Source: Jeongeupia sp. USM3 (lineage in GTDB: Bacteria > Pseudomonadota > Gammaproteobacteria > Burkholderiales > Chitinibacteraceae). Taken from it: DNA of 64,000 bases. The position numbers and the translations under genes were made by a program. The notes under the pieces were generated by a model. The model saw only the letters and a list, made by a program, of their open reading frames with translations. It was not told the origin of the DNA and did no database searches. The stretch spans positions 2,232,001 to 2,296,000 of the forward strand of contig NZ_CP017668.1 in assembly GCF_001808185.1 (NCBI RefSeq), given 5' to 3'. This document shows positions 6,704-14,010 of this stretch, piece by piece (the stretch's first letter is position 1; every line of letters begins with the position of its first letter).

Positions 6704-7678
6704 ATGGACACGCAAGTCATCCGCATTCACCGGCACGGCGATCCCGACGTGCTGCAGCTGGAAACGATCACGCTGGCCGCCCCCGGCGCCGGCGAAGTGC
6801 TGGTCCGCCAGACCGCGATCGGCGTCAATTTCATCGACACCTACCACCGCAGCGGCCTCTACCCGCTGCCGATGCCGAGCGGCCTCGGCCAGGAAGCCTG
6901 CGGCGTGGTCGAAGCCGTCGGCGACGGCGTGAAGGAATTCCGCAAGGGTGACCGCGTCGCCTATGCCGGCGGCGCACCGGGCGCGTATGCGCAGCACCGG
7001 ATCGTCCCGGCCGCCCGGCTGGTGCCGGTGCCCGACACGATCAGCGACGACATCGCCGCCGGCACGCTGTTGCGCGGCATGACCGCGCAGTACCTGCTCA
7101 AGCGCACCTTTCCGGTCAAGGCCGGCATGACGGTGCTGATCCACGCCGCCGCCGGCGGTGTCGGCCAGATCGCCTGCCAGTGGGCGCGCGCGCTCGGCGC
7201 CACGGTGATCGGCACCGCCGGCGGCGTCGACAAATGCGCACGGGCGAGTCACTGGTGCGACCACGTGATCGACTACCGCGTCGACGACTTCGCCGCCCGC
7301 GTGCGCGAGATCACCGCCGGGGCCGGCGTGCCTGTCGTCTACGACGGCGTCGGCAAGGAAACCTTCGATGGCTCGCTCGACAGCCTCGCACCGCGCGGCA
7401 TGCTGGTGTCGTTCGGCAATGCCTCGGGCGCGGTGCCGCCGTTCTCGCCCAACCTGCTGGCGCAGAAAGGCTCGCTGTTCCTGACCCGGCCGTCGCTGGG
7501 CCACTACACGGCAACGCGCGACGAGCTGCTCGATACCGCCGAGGACTATTTCACTGCAGTCGCGCGCGGCTTCGTCGCCGCCGAGATCGGCCAGCGTTTC
7601 GCGCTGTCTGAGGCGGCGCTGGCGCACCGCGAGCTCGAAGCGCGCCGCACCACCGGCTCGACGCTGCTGCTGCCCTGA
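6704..7678 (+). CDS. NADPH:quinone oxidoreductase, zinc-independent MDR family
   Basis: Cytoplasmic QorA-type medium-chain dehydrogenase/reductase of 324 residues. The N-terminal GroES-like fold has GVNFIDTYHRSGLYP and GQEACGVVEAVG, and the Rossmann domain has the nucleotide-binding HAAAGGVGQIACQWA at about residues 147-161. It lacks the zinc ligands of alcohol dehydrogenases, as is usual for QOR. It probably reduces quinones or reactive enones with NADPH. The stop overlaps the start of the next gene by one base (TGATG), the first of three linked genes here. No good ribosome binding site is visible before the ATG. Confidence 0.92.
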   Translation: MDTQVIRIHRHGDPDVLQLETITLAAPGAGEVLVRQTAIGVNFIDTYHRSGLYPLPMPSGLGQEACGVVEAVGDGVKEFRKGDRVAYAGGAPGAYAQHRIVPAARLVPVPDTISDDIAAGTLLRGMTAQYLLKRTFPVKAGMTVLIHAAAGGVGQIACQWARALGATVIGTAGGVDKCARASHWCDHVIDYRVDDFAARVREITAGAGVPVVYDGVGKETFDGSLDSLAPRGMLVSFGNASGAVPPFSPNLLAQKGSLFLTRPSLGHYTATRDELLDTAEDYFTAVARGFVAAEIGQRFALSEAALAHRELEARRTTGSTLLLP

Positions 7679-8256
7679 TGACCGTCCACCTCGTCTACCT
7701 GCACGGCTTCCTGTCCAGCCCCTTCTCGCTGAAGGCGCAGGACACCGCCGTGTGGATGGCCGAACAGCGCCTCGCCGATTACTTCCACTGCCCGCAGCTG
7801 CCGATGGACCCGCTGGCGGCGTGCGCGGCGCTCGAGGGCGCCATCGAGCGGCTGCACGGCGAACCGTTCTGCCTGATCGGCAGTTCGCTCGGCGGCTATT
7901 TCGCGACCTGGGCCGCCGAGGAGTACGGCAGCCGTGCGATCCTGATCAACCCGGCGGTCCGGCCGTACGCGCTGCTCAAGCACCATCTCGGCCCGCAGCG
8001 CAACTACCAGACCGGCGAATATCATGTGATCGACGCCTCGTTCGCACCGGCGCTGAAATCGCTCGAGCGCGAGGTCAGCGATCCGCGCCGCTACTGGCTG
8101 CTGGCGCAGACCGGCGACGAAGTCCTCGACTATCGTGAAGCGGTCGACAAATACGCCGGTTGCCGTCAAACCGTCATCGACGGCGGCGACCATGGCTTCC
8201 GGAACTACCCCGAATGGCTGCCCGCCATCTGGGACTTTGCACAAGGACAAGCATGA
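7678..8256 (+). CDS. yqiA: YqiA/UPF0227-type esterase, alpha/beta-hydrolase
   Basis: A 192-residue serine hydrolase. The N-terminal VYLHGFLSSP supplies the oxyanion region, the nucleophile is S70 in GSSLGGYFATW, and the acid and histidine are probably the Asp of QTGDEVLDY and the His of GGDHGF. E. coli YqiA hydrolyses short acyl esters; the physiological substrate is unknown. Translationally coupled to the genes on both sides: ATG overlaps the preceding stop, and its own stop overlaps the next ATG (ATGA). Confidence 0.9.
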   Translation: MTVHLVYLHGFLSSPFSLKAQDTAVWMAEQRLADYFHCPQLPMDPLAACAALEGAIERLHGEPFCLIGSSLGGYFATWAAEEYGSRAILINPAVRPYALLKHHLGPQRNYQTGEYHVIDASFAPALKSLEREVSDPRRYWLLAQTGDEVLDYREAVDKYAGCRQTVIDGGDHGFRNYPEWLPAIWDFAQGQA

Positions 8257-9149
8257 CCACACCGCAATCGGGCATCCTGCCGCTCGCTTCCTCGCACGCC
8301 TATTTCGTCCTGCTGCGCCGCCGCCTCGGCCGGCGCATCGACGCCAGGAGCCGCGAATGCCTGGCGGGTCTGCCGGCGCGGCTGGCGGCACAGGGCTGCC
8401 TCGGCGTCGTCGCGATCGGCGCCGAAGCGTTCGGCGACGTGTTCGAAGGCCCGCGCCCGGCCGAACTGCGCGCGTTTCCGCGCATTCCCGGCGCCGTCCA
8501 CGCCGCACCGGCCAGCGACGCCGACGTGCTGATCCACCTGCGCGGCGAACACCAGGACCGGCTGTTCGACCTCGCCGACGCCTGTGTCGACGCGCTGTCG
8601 GGCTGGCTCGAACCGGTCGAGAATGTCGCCGCCTTCCGCCGTCACGAGGGGCGCGACCTGACCGGCTTCGTCGACGGCACCGAAAACCCGGACGCCGACG
8701 AACGCCCCGCCGTCGCGCTGGTCGCCGACGGCGACTGGGCCGGCGGCAGCTATATCCATACGCAGCGCTACGTCCACCGGCTCGACTCGTGGCAGAAGCT
8801 GCCGGTGAAGCAGCAGGAAGCGGTGATGGGCCGCACCAAGGACGCCGACGAGGAGCTCGACGACGACGAAAAACCGGCGACCGCGCACATCAGCCGCGTG
8901 GTGATCGAGGAAGACGGCGAGGAGCTGGCGATCCTGCGCCACTCGCTGCCCTACGGCACGCCGGGCGGCGAGCGCGGGCTGTACTTCGCCAGCTACTGCC
9001 ACACGCCGACGATCTTCGAGAAGATGCTCGCGCGGATGATCTCGCCGACCAGCGACGGCCGCGTCGACCACCTGCTCAACTACACCCGCGCCGTCAGCGG
9101 CGGCGCGTTCTTTGCGCCGAGTGTCGAGAGGCTGGTGGCACTGGGTTAA
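8253..9149 (+). CDS. Dyp-type haem peroxidase (YfeX-like)
   Basis: Dye-decolourising peroxidase of 298 residues, cytoplasmic since no signal peptide is seen. The distal GxxDG motif is G138-F-V-D141-G followed by TENPD; the proximal haem ligand is probably H212 (TAHISRVV) and the distal arginine R229 (ILRHSLPYG). Such enzymes use hydrogen peroxide on porphyrins or bulky aromatics, and YfeX-type members have been linked to haem use. Last of three overlapping genes, suggesting a shared redox or detoxification role. An interspersed repeat region follows directly. Confidence 0.94.
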   Translation: MTTPQSGILPLASSHAYFVLLRRRLGRRIDARSRECLAGLPARLAAQGCLGVVAIGAEAFGDVFEGPRPAELRAFPRIPGAVHAAPASDADVLIHLRGEHQDRLFDLADACVDALSGWLEPVENVAAFRRHEGRDLTGFVDGTENPDADERPAVALVADGDWAGGSYIHTQRYVHRLDSWQKLPVKQQEAVMGRTKDADEELDDDEKPATAHISRVVIEEDGEELAILRHSLPYGTPGGERGLYFASYCHTPTIFEKMLARMISPTSDGRVDHLLNYTRAVSGGAFFAPSVERLVALG

Positions 9150-9192
9150 GAGGCTGGCGCTTGGCTGATCCGTGCATTGAAGACTGGCGATC

Positions 9193-9395
9193 AGCGCCTT
9201 CGGCGCGGTGTTAAAGGCGTTGACTGCCGGTTCCGCCCGGCGGACTCACAAGTGGGCGTTTAGCGCCTACGGCGCGGGTAAAAGCGTTTTGATGCGCGTT
9301 CCGCCGCGCGTACGGGAAGGGAGCTTTGTCTCGCCAAAGCCCCCTTCACCCCAAAGGCGACCCGCGCCCTGCGGCCCTCCGGGCTGCCCTCGATC
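9193..9395 (-). repeat. Partial and diverged copies of the interspersed repeat
   Basis: 9193-9245 matches the outer end of copy A (GCGCCTTCGGCGCGGTGT, then AAAGGCGTTGACTGCCGG and TTCCGCCCGG). Immediately after comes a diverged unit with the same order of blocks: GCGCCTACGGCGCGGG, TTCCGCCGCGCG, a shorter hairpin CTTTGTCTCGCCAAAG, CCCCAAAGGCGACCCGCGCC and CTCCGGGCTGCCCT. The parallel order suggests two subfamilies of one element. Confidence 0.65.
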
Positions 9396-9512
9396 GGTCG
9401 CGAGCCAAGCGATCAAACCGCTCGTCTCGCTCCACTCCTCGGCGCTGGCGAACGGGATGAAAGGCGGCGCACTTTTCACCGCAATTGGTTTGCCACGTGT
9501 TTGTTCACTGCC

Positions 9513-9768
9513 TGTTGCATACCACCCGGGCCCCTCAGAAGCGCCGAGAAGCACAGCGGAGCACGGGGTTTCGGCGAGCACTGTTTGAGGCCGCAGGCCG
9601 AGTTGCGCAGCCGCCGTGCTTTGCGAGCATCGCAGGGTACCCCGAAGGGGCGCGGATGCGGGGGCGCCTTTTCTTTGGATACTTTCTTTTGGCGAAGCAA
9701 AAGAAAGTATCACGTCCGCCGGGCGGAACCGGCAATCAACGCCTTTCACACCGCGCCGACGGCGCTAA
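9513..9768 (+). repeat. Interspersed repeat, copy C
   Basis: Third well-conserved copy, in the same orientation as copy B. It begins near GTTGCATACC and CCCCTCAGAAGCGCCGAG, diverges in the middle, then matches copy B almost exactly from CCCGAAGGGGCGCGGATG through the hairpin at 9678-9711 to the terminal CCGCGCCGACGGCGCT. It ends about 30 bases from the stop codon of the convergent gene. Confidence 0.85.
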
Positions 9769-9798
9769 ACACAGCACCTCCGAAAACGCCACAAACGC

Positions 9799-11454
9799 CT
9801 AGAACAACCGCTCCGCATACAAAGGCAACGGAAACACCGTCTGCCACACCCTGCCGTGCTTCGACAGCGCGTCCGGGCTGCGCTCGCAAATCCCGGCCAG
9901 CGCCGGCCAGAAGCGGTCGTTGCCACTCGCCAAGCGCGCAACCTCGCTCGACAAGCAGAACATCGGCCGCTCGGCGACGCGCCCGGCCATCGCGGCCGGA
10001 TCGGCATTGCCCTTGCCGCTGGTCTTGATGAACACCGGCACCTCGCCGCGAACGCGGTACTGCATCGGGCTCAGCTTGTAGGCGAAACGGAAGTCGCCAT
10101 TGCTCGCACCGGTGGTCCGGAAATAGCTCGCGTCGAACACGCCCTTGCGGTGGAAGACCGCGGTCAGCGACGGCTTGTGGTCGCCGACGACGATGACCGT
10201 CAGCGGCCGCTTGCGCTTCTTCGCGCGTTTTTCCAGCTCGGCGACAAATTTCTGCATCTCGGCGACGGCCGCGCCGAGCCGCTTGCGGTAGTCGGTCTCG
10301 CCGTCGTCGCTGCTGCGGTAGGCGCCGTGCGTCATCACCGTCACCAGGAACAGGAACTGCTTCTGCTTCGCCGGGCGGGCCGCGTAGACGTCGAGCGCAC
10401 GCCGGTACAAGAGCGCGTCGGACGGCCAGGTCCGCGTGTGCCAGTCCATCGTCTCGACGAAATGCTGTTCGTCGAAGCCGAAACGCTTGTAGACGGTGTC
10501 GCGCTTCCAGAACGAGCCGTAGAAATTGTGGATGCCGGCGGTGAAATAACCGGCGGCATTGAAGTGCGACACCAGCGATTCGGCGCCGTCGCGGTAGTCT
10601 GGGCCGAAGTTCTGGTAGTCGACACCGGGCAGCACCTGCGACGACAGCCCGGCGAGCAGCTCGAACTCGGCCTCCGACGTGCCGCCGCCGTAGACCGGGC
10701 TGATCGCGGTCGACTGGACGAAGCCCTGCGTCGTCAGTTCGGCGATCGGCGTGCGGAAGCGGTCGTCGGCGGTGGTGAAGCACGCCTCGCACAGGATCAG
10801 CGCGACATCGGGTTCGGGCGCCGGGTCGAGCACGGCCGGCGGGTTGTCGTAGAACGCGTGCGGCCCGCGCCGCGGCAGCTTGATGCTCTCGGCGGTGTAG
10901 TACAGATGCGCGATGATGCCGTTCTGCTTGGCGTTCTCGTTGAAGTTGTACGACAGGTACGGTGCGCGGAACACCTCGGCCAGCGTGGTGCTGACCGCCT
11001 TGGACGCGGCGCCGGCGTCGCCCAGCCGCAGGCCGAGCATCGCCGGCAGGACCAGCCCGGCCGCCAGCCGCCACCACGAGAACCGCGGCCGCTTCCACAG
11101 GCCGACGCCCAGCGCGACGACGAACAGGGCCGCGAACGCGATCATTTCCCAGCCGAGATAGCTCGCCAGCGATGCCCCCTGCGAGACCTCGAGCACATCG
11201 CGCGCGACCAGCGTCTCGCCGGTCAGCGCCTCCTTGGCCCAGCTGGCATGGGTCAGAAAGCCCTCGAGGCCGAGCGCGGCGCCGACCGAGGCCCAGCGGT
11301 TGAGGATGATCGCGAAGACCAGGTAGACGAGCAGCGAAAACAGCAGCCGCGACGGCGCCCAGTCGGTGTCGATCAGCAGCCGGCCGGCCAGCAGCAGCGC
11401 GTACGGCCCCGCCAGTCGCGCCAGTTTGAGTGTCCAGTGCTGCAGTCCTTGCAT
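9799..11454 (-). CDS. LtaS/MdoB-type phosphoglycerol transferase-like membrane enzyme
   Basis: A 551-residue protein with about four N-terminal membrane helices and a large periplasmic alkaline-phosphatase/sulfatase-fold domain. The domain has the usual landmarks: EACFTTADDRFRTP (nucleophile region, with Thr as the likely catalytic residue), YGGGTSEAEFELLAG, FGFDEQHF, TVMTHGAY and VVGDHKP (metal-binding Asp-His). LtaS and MdoB move phosphoglycerol onto lipids or periplasmic glucans; related EptA-type enzymes move phosphoethanolamine. I favour the glycerol type from its motifs, but the acceptor is unknown. Started at ATG 11454 behind GGGAAAGGAA. Only about 40 bases separate it from the tRNA terminator upstream. 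Confidence 0.85.
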   Translation of the reverse strand: MQGLQHWTLKLARLAGPYALLLAGRLLIDTDWAPSRLLFSLLVYLVFAIILNRWASVGAALGLEGFLTHASWAKEALTGETLVARDVLEVSQGASLASYLGWEMIAFAALFVVALGVGLWKRPRFSWWRLAAGLVLPAMLGLRLGDAGAASKAVSTTLAEVFRAPYLSYNFNENAKQNGIIAHLYYTAESIKLPRRGPHAFYDNPPAVLDPAPEPDVALILCEACFTTADDRFRTPIAELTTQGFVQSTAISPVYGGGTSEAEFELLAGLSSQVLPGVDYQNFGPDYRDGAESLVSHFNAAGYFTAGIHNFYGSFWKRDTVYKRFGFDEQHFVETMDWHTRTWPSDALLYRRALDVYAARPAKQKQFLFLVTVMTHGAYRSSDDGETDYRKRLGAAVAEMQKFVAELEKRAKKRKRPLTVIVVGDHKPSLTAVFHRKGVFDASYFRTTGASNGDFRFAYKLSPMQYRVRGEVPVFIKTSGKGNADPAAMAGRVAERPMFCLSSEVARLASGNDRFWPALAGICERSPDALSKHGRVWQTVFPLPLYAERLF

Positions 11455-11494
11455 TTCCTTTCCCGCTGCCACCTGCCTTGCGGTGGCCAAACGC

Positions 11495-11518
11495 AAAAAA
11501 GCCAGTCTTTCGACTGGC
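11495..11518 (-). terminator. Rho-independent terminator after tRNA-Lys pair
   Basis: The stem GCCAGTC/GACTGGC with a four-base loop is followed by six T on the minus strand. It lies directly after the two tRNA-Lys genes and about 40 bases before the next gene start. Confidence 0.85.
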
Positions 11519-11532
11519 TTTTCTGGTGAAAC

Positions 11533-11608
11533 TGGTGGGCTGTGAGTGGCTCGAACACTCGACCTACGGATTAAGAGTCCGCTGCTCTACCAACTGAGCT
11601 AACAGCCC
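11533..11608 (-). tRNA. tRNA-Lys (anticodon CTT)
   Basis: 76-nt cloverleaf on the minus strand: acceptor GGGCTGT pairing with ACAGCCC, D-loop TAGCTCAGTTGGTAGAGC, anticodon loop ACTCTTAAT giving CTT, T-loop GTTCGAGCC, and an encoded CCA end. It reads AAG codons. It is the second of a two-tRNA transcript. Confidence 0.96.
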
Positions 11609-11656
11609 GAGAGCGGCAACTATATAGAAGCAATTGCCAGCTTGTCAAGTTCTGGA

Positions 11657-11732
11657 TGGTGGGTCGTGCGGGACTCGAACCTGCGACCAACGGATTAAAA
11701 GTCCGCTGCTCTACCAACTGAGCTAACGACCC
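11657..11732 (-). tRNA. tRNA-Lys (anticodon TTT)
   Basis: 76-nt cloverleaf on the minus strand: acceptor GGGTCGT pairing with ACGACCC, D-loop as in its neighbour, anticodon loop ACTTTTAAT giving TTT, T-loop GTTCGAGTC, encoded CCA. It reads AAA and AAG. The first 40 bases are nearly identical to tRNA-Lys(CTT) 48 bases downstream, suggesting tandem duplication with anticodon change. Confidence 0.96.
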
Positions 11733-11907
11733 TTCCAAAACAAGACGCGCATCTTAATGGCGGACCACGTTCCCTGTCAACCCTGATCCGTCAGGAATCG
11801 GCCGGGCCACGACAAAAATGCCGCGGCAATATGCCGCTGTATGGCAATACTCACATCGGGCTAAACTTTTACGCTTCCAATCCGCCCCTATCCGAGGAGA
11901 ACCCACC

Positions 11908-12297
11908 GTGCGCCTTCTTCACACCATGCTGCGCGTCGGCGATCTCGACCGCGCGCTGGCCTTCTATACCGAAGTGCTCGGCATGCGCCTGCTGCGCCGT
12001 CAGGATTACCCGGAAGGCCGCTTCACGCTGGCCTTCGTCGGCTATGGCAACGAGGCCGATACCGCCGTGCTCGAGCTGACCCACAACTGGGATACCGCGG
12101 CCTACGAGCCCGGCAACGCCTACGGCCATATCGCGATCGAAACCGACGACATCGTTGCGACCTGTGAGGCCGTGCGCGCCAGGGGCGGCAAGGTCGTACG
12201 CGAACCGGGCCCGATGAAACACGGCACGACGGTCATCGCCTTCGTCGAGGATCCGGACGGCTACAAGATCGAGTTCATCCAGAAGCACACCCAGTAA
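11908..12297 (+). CDS. gloA: Lactoylglutathione lyase (glyoxalase I)
   Basis: GloA converts the hemithioacetal of methylglyoxal and glutathione into S-lactoylglutathione in the cytoplasm. The 129-residue length and the four metal ligands H5, E56, H74 and E122 match the short nickel-type bacterial enzymes, as do RVGDLDRALAFYTEVLGMRLL and FVEDPDGYKIEFIQ. Translation starts at GTG 11908 behind a good GAGGAGA site. nhaD follows after 35 bases and may be cotranscribed. Confidence 0.97.
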   Translation: MRLLHTMLRVGDLDRALAFYTEVLGMRLLRRQDYPEGRFTLAFVGYGNEADTAVLELTHNWDTAAYEPGNAYGHIAIETDDIVATCEAVRARGGKVVREPGPMKHGTTVIAFVEDPDGYKIEFIQKHTQ

Positions 12298-12332
12298 CGC
12301 GGCCCGCGGCCGCACCGACCGACCCGGACGAC

Positions 12333-13733
12333 ATGAAACGACTCCTTCCCCTGCTGCTCGCCGCGCTGCCGGCGCTGGCCCACGCCGCCGACGTCGATGG
12401 CGCCCAGCTCAGCCTCGCCTGGATGCTGCCCTTTGTCGGCATCCTGCTGTCGATCGCGCTGTTCCCGCTGCTGGCGCCGCACTTCTGGCACTCGCATTTC
12501 GGCAAGATCTCGGCATTCTGGGCGCTGGCCTTCCTGGTGCCGTTCGCGCTGACCTTCGGCGGCGGTGCCGCCACCGGCGTCGTCGCGCACGCGCTGATCG
12601 ACGAATACATCCCCTTCATCCTGCTGCTGTTCGCGCTGTACACGGTCTCGGGCGGCATCCTCGTCTGGGGCAATCTGCACGGCTCGCCCAAGGTCAACAC
12701 CGCGATCCTCGCGCTCGGCACCGTGTGCGCGTCGATCATGGGGACGACCGGCGCGGCGATGCTGCTGATCCGTCCGCTGCTGAAGGCCAACGACAACCGC
12801 AAGCACAATGTCCACGTCGTGGTGTTCTTCATCTTCCTCGTCGCCAACATCGGCGGCGGGCTGACGCCGATCGGCGATCCGCCGCTGTTCCTCGGCTTCC
12901 TCAAGGGCATCAGTTTCTTCTGGACGCTCGAGCACATGCTGCCGCTGGTGGCGCTCAATTCGGCGATCCTGCTGACGCTGTTCTACTTCATCGACCGCCA
13001 TTTCTACAGCAAGGAAGACGAGGTCAAGGCGGTCGATCCGACGCCGGACTCCGGCATCAAGCTCTACGGCAAGTTCAACTTCCTGCTGATTGCCGCCGTC
13101 GTCGCCGCGGTGGTGATGTCGGGCGTGTGGAAGCCGGGCATCGACTTCCACGTGCTCGGCACCGAAGTCGGCCTGCAGGACATCGTCCGCGACGTGCTGC
13201 TGATCGTCATCGCGCTGGTGTCGCTGAAGTTCACCCCCAAGCAGATCCGTGCCGGCAACGACTTCAACTGGGACCCGATCCTCGAAGTCGCCAAGCTGTT
13301 CATCGGCATCTTCCTGGCGATGGCGCCGGCGATCGCGATCCTGCGCGCCGGCGAGGCCGGCCAGCTCGCGTCGCTGGTCCGGCTGGTCAGCGATTCGGGC
13401 GGTGCGCCGATCGACTCGATGTACTTCTGGATGACCGGCATCCTGTCGAGCTTCCTCGACAACGCGCCGACGTATCTGGTGTTCTTCAACCTCGCCCACG
13501 GCGACGCGGCGCACATGATGGGGCCGATGGCGTCGACCCTGCTGGCAATCTCGGCCGGCGCGGTGTTCATGGGCGCGATGACCTATATCGGCAATGCGCC
13601 GAACTTCATGGTCAAGGCCGTCGCCGAGGACCGCGGCGTGAAGATGCCGAGCTTCTTCGGCTACATGCTCTGGTCGGTCGTGATCCTGCTGCCGTGCTTC
13701 GTGATCACCTCGCTGGTGTTCTTCCACTACTGA
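12333..13733 (+). CDS. nhaD: Na+/H+ antiporter NhaD
   Basis: A 466-residue inner-membrane sodium/proton exchanger of the NhaD branch of the ion-transporter superfamily, with about 12 hydrophobic segments. Signatures seen include NIGGGLTPIGDPPLFLGFLKG in the first half and SSFLDNAPTYLVFFN in the second, both typical of NhaD. The first 19 residues (MKRLLPLLLAALPALAHAA) look like a signal peptide, as NhaD proteins often have. Expected role is sodium export and pH homeostasis. A strong terminator follows. Confidence 0.95.
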   Translation: MKRLLPLLLAALPALAHAADVDGAQLSLAWMLPFVGILLSIALFPLLAPHFWHSHFGKISAFWALAFLVPFALTFGGGAATGVVAHALIDEYIPFILLLFALYTVSGGILVWGNLHGSPKVNTAILALGTVCASIMGTTGAAMLLIRPLLKANDNRKHNVHVVVFFIFLVANIGGGLTPIGDPPLFLGFLKGISFFWTLEHMLPLVALNSAILLTLFYFIDRHFYSKEDEVKAVDPTPDSGIKLYGKFNFLLIAAVVAAVVMSGVWKPGIDFHVLGTEVGLQDIVRDVLLIVIALVSLKFTPKQIRAGNDFNWDPILEVAKLFIGIFLAMAPAIAILRAGEAGQLASLVRLVSDSGGAPIDSMYFWMTGILSSFLDNAPTYLVFFNLAHGDAAHMMGPMASTLLAISAGAVFMGAMTYIGNAPNFMVKAVAEDRGVKMPSFFGYMLWSVVILLPCFVITSLVFFHY

Positions 13734-13760
13734 GCGCCGGCCGCGGTCGCCGCCCCGGAA

Positions 13761-13790
13761 AAGCCCGCCAGCCTTGCTGGCGGGCTTTTT
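13761..13790 (+). terminator. Rho-independent terminator after nhaD
   Basis: A 10-bp perfect stem GCCCGCCAGC/GCTGGCGGGC with a three-base loop, followed by five T. It ends the gloA-nhaD transcript. Confidence 0.92.
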
Positions 13791-13833
13791 GTCACTGTCT
13801 CCGACATTCCGTTGAACTTAGAATTATTCCCAC

Positions 13834-13850
13834 TTGTCATTACACGACAA
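13834..13850. promoter_or_regulatory. Inverted repeat upstream of phosphoketolase
   Basis: TTGTC-ATTACAC-GACAA is a 5-bp inverted repeat with a seven-base centre, about 160 bases upstream of the phosphoketolase GTG. It could be a repressor site; nothing else identifies its regulator. Confidence 0.3.
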
Positions 13851-14010
13851 ACGGTAGAAGCTTGTTGCTCCACGCACGGGTAGCGCCGTATTGACACCGC
13901 CCGCCTTTGACCTTGGTCATAGGCCCGTCAGCCGGACCGCATATACTCGTTAGCAACCGTCGGCATCCGGTGTGCCGACGCTCCATTTCTATCAGCAATG
14001 AGGTGAACAC

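Larger units (their letters stand above)
9150..9798. other. Gene-free region with repeat copies
   Basis: About 650 bases without a supported gene between the Dyp peroxidase and the sulfatase-fold enzyme. It holds a short arm of the 2.6/3.2 kb repeat (9193-9245), a diverged relative (about 9246-9395), a unique middle part, and a full-length copy (about 9513-9768). Reading frames here translate repeat DNA and are not credible genes. Confidence 0.75.

Noticed and set aside
12261..13727. A 488-codon minus-strand frame opposite gloA-nhaD
   Set aside because: Antisense shadow of two well-recognised genes; composition is low-complexity.
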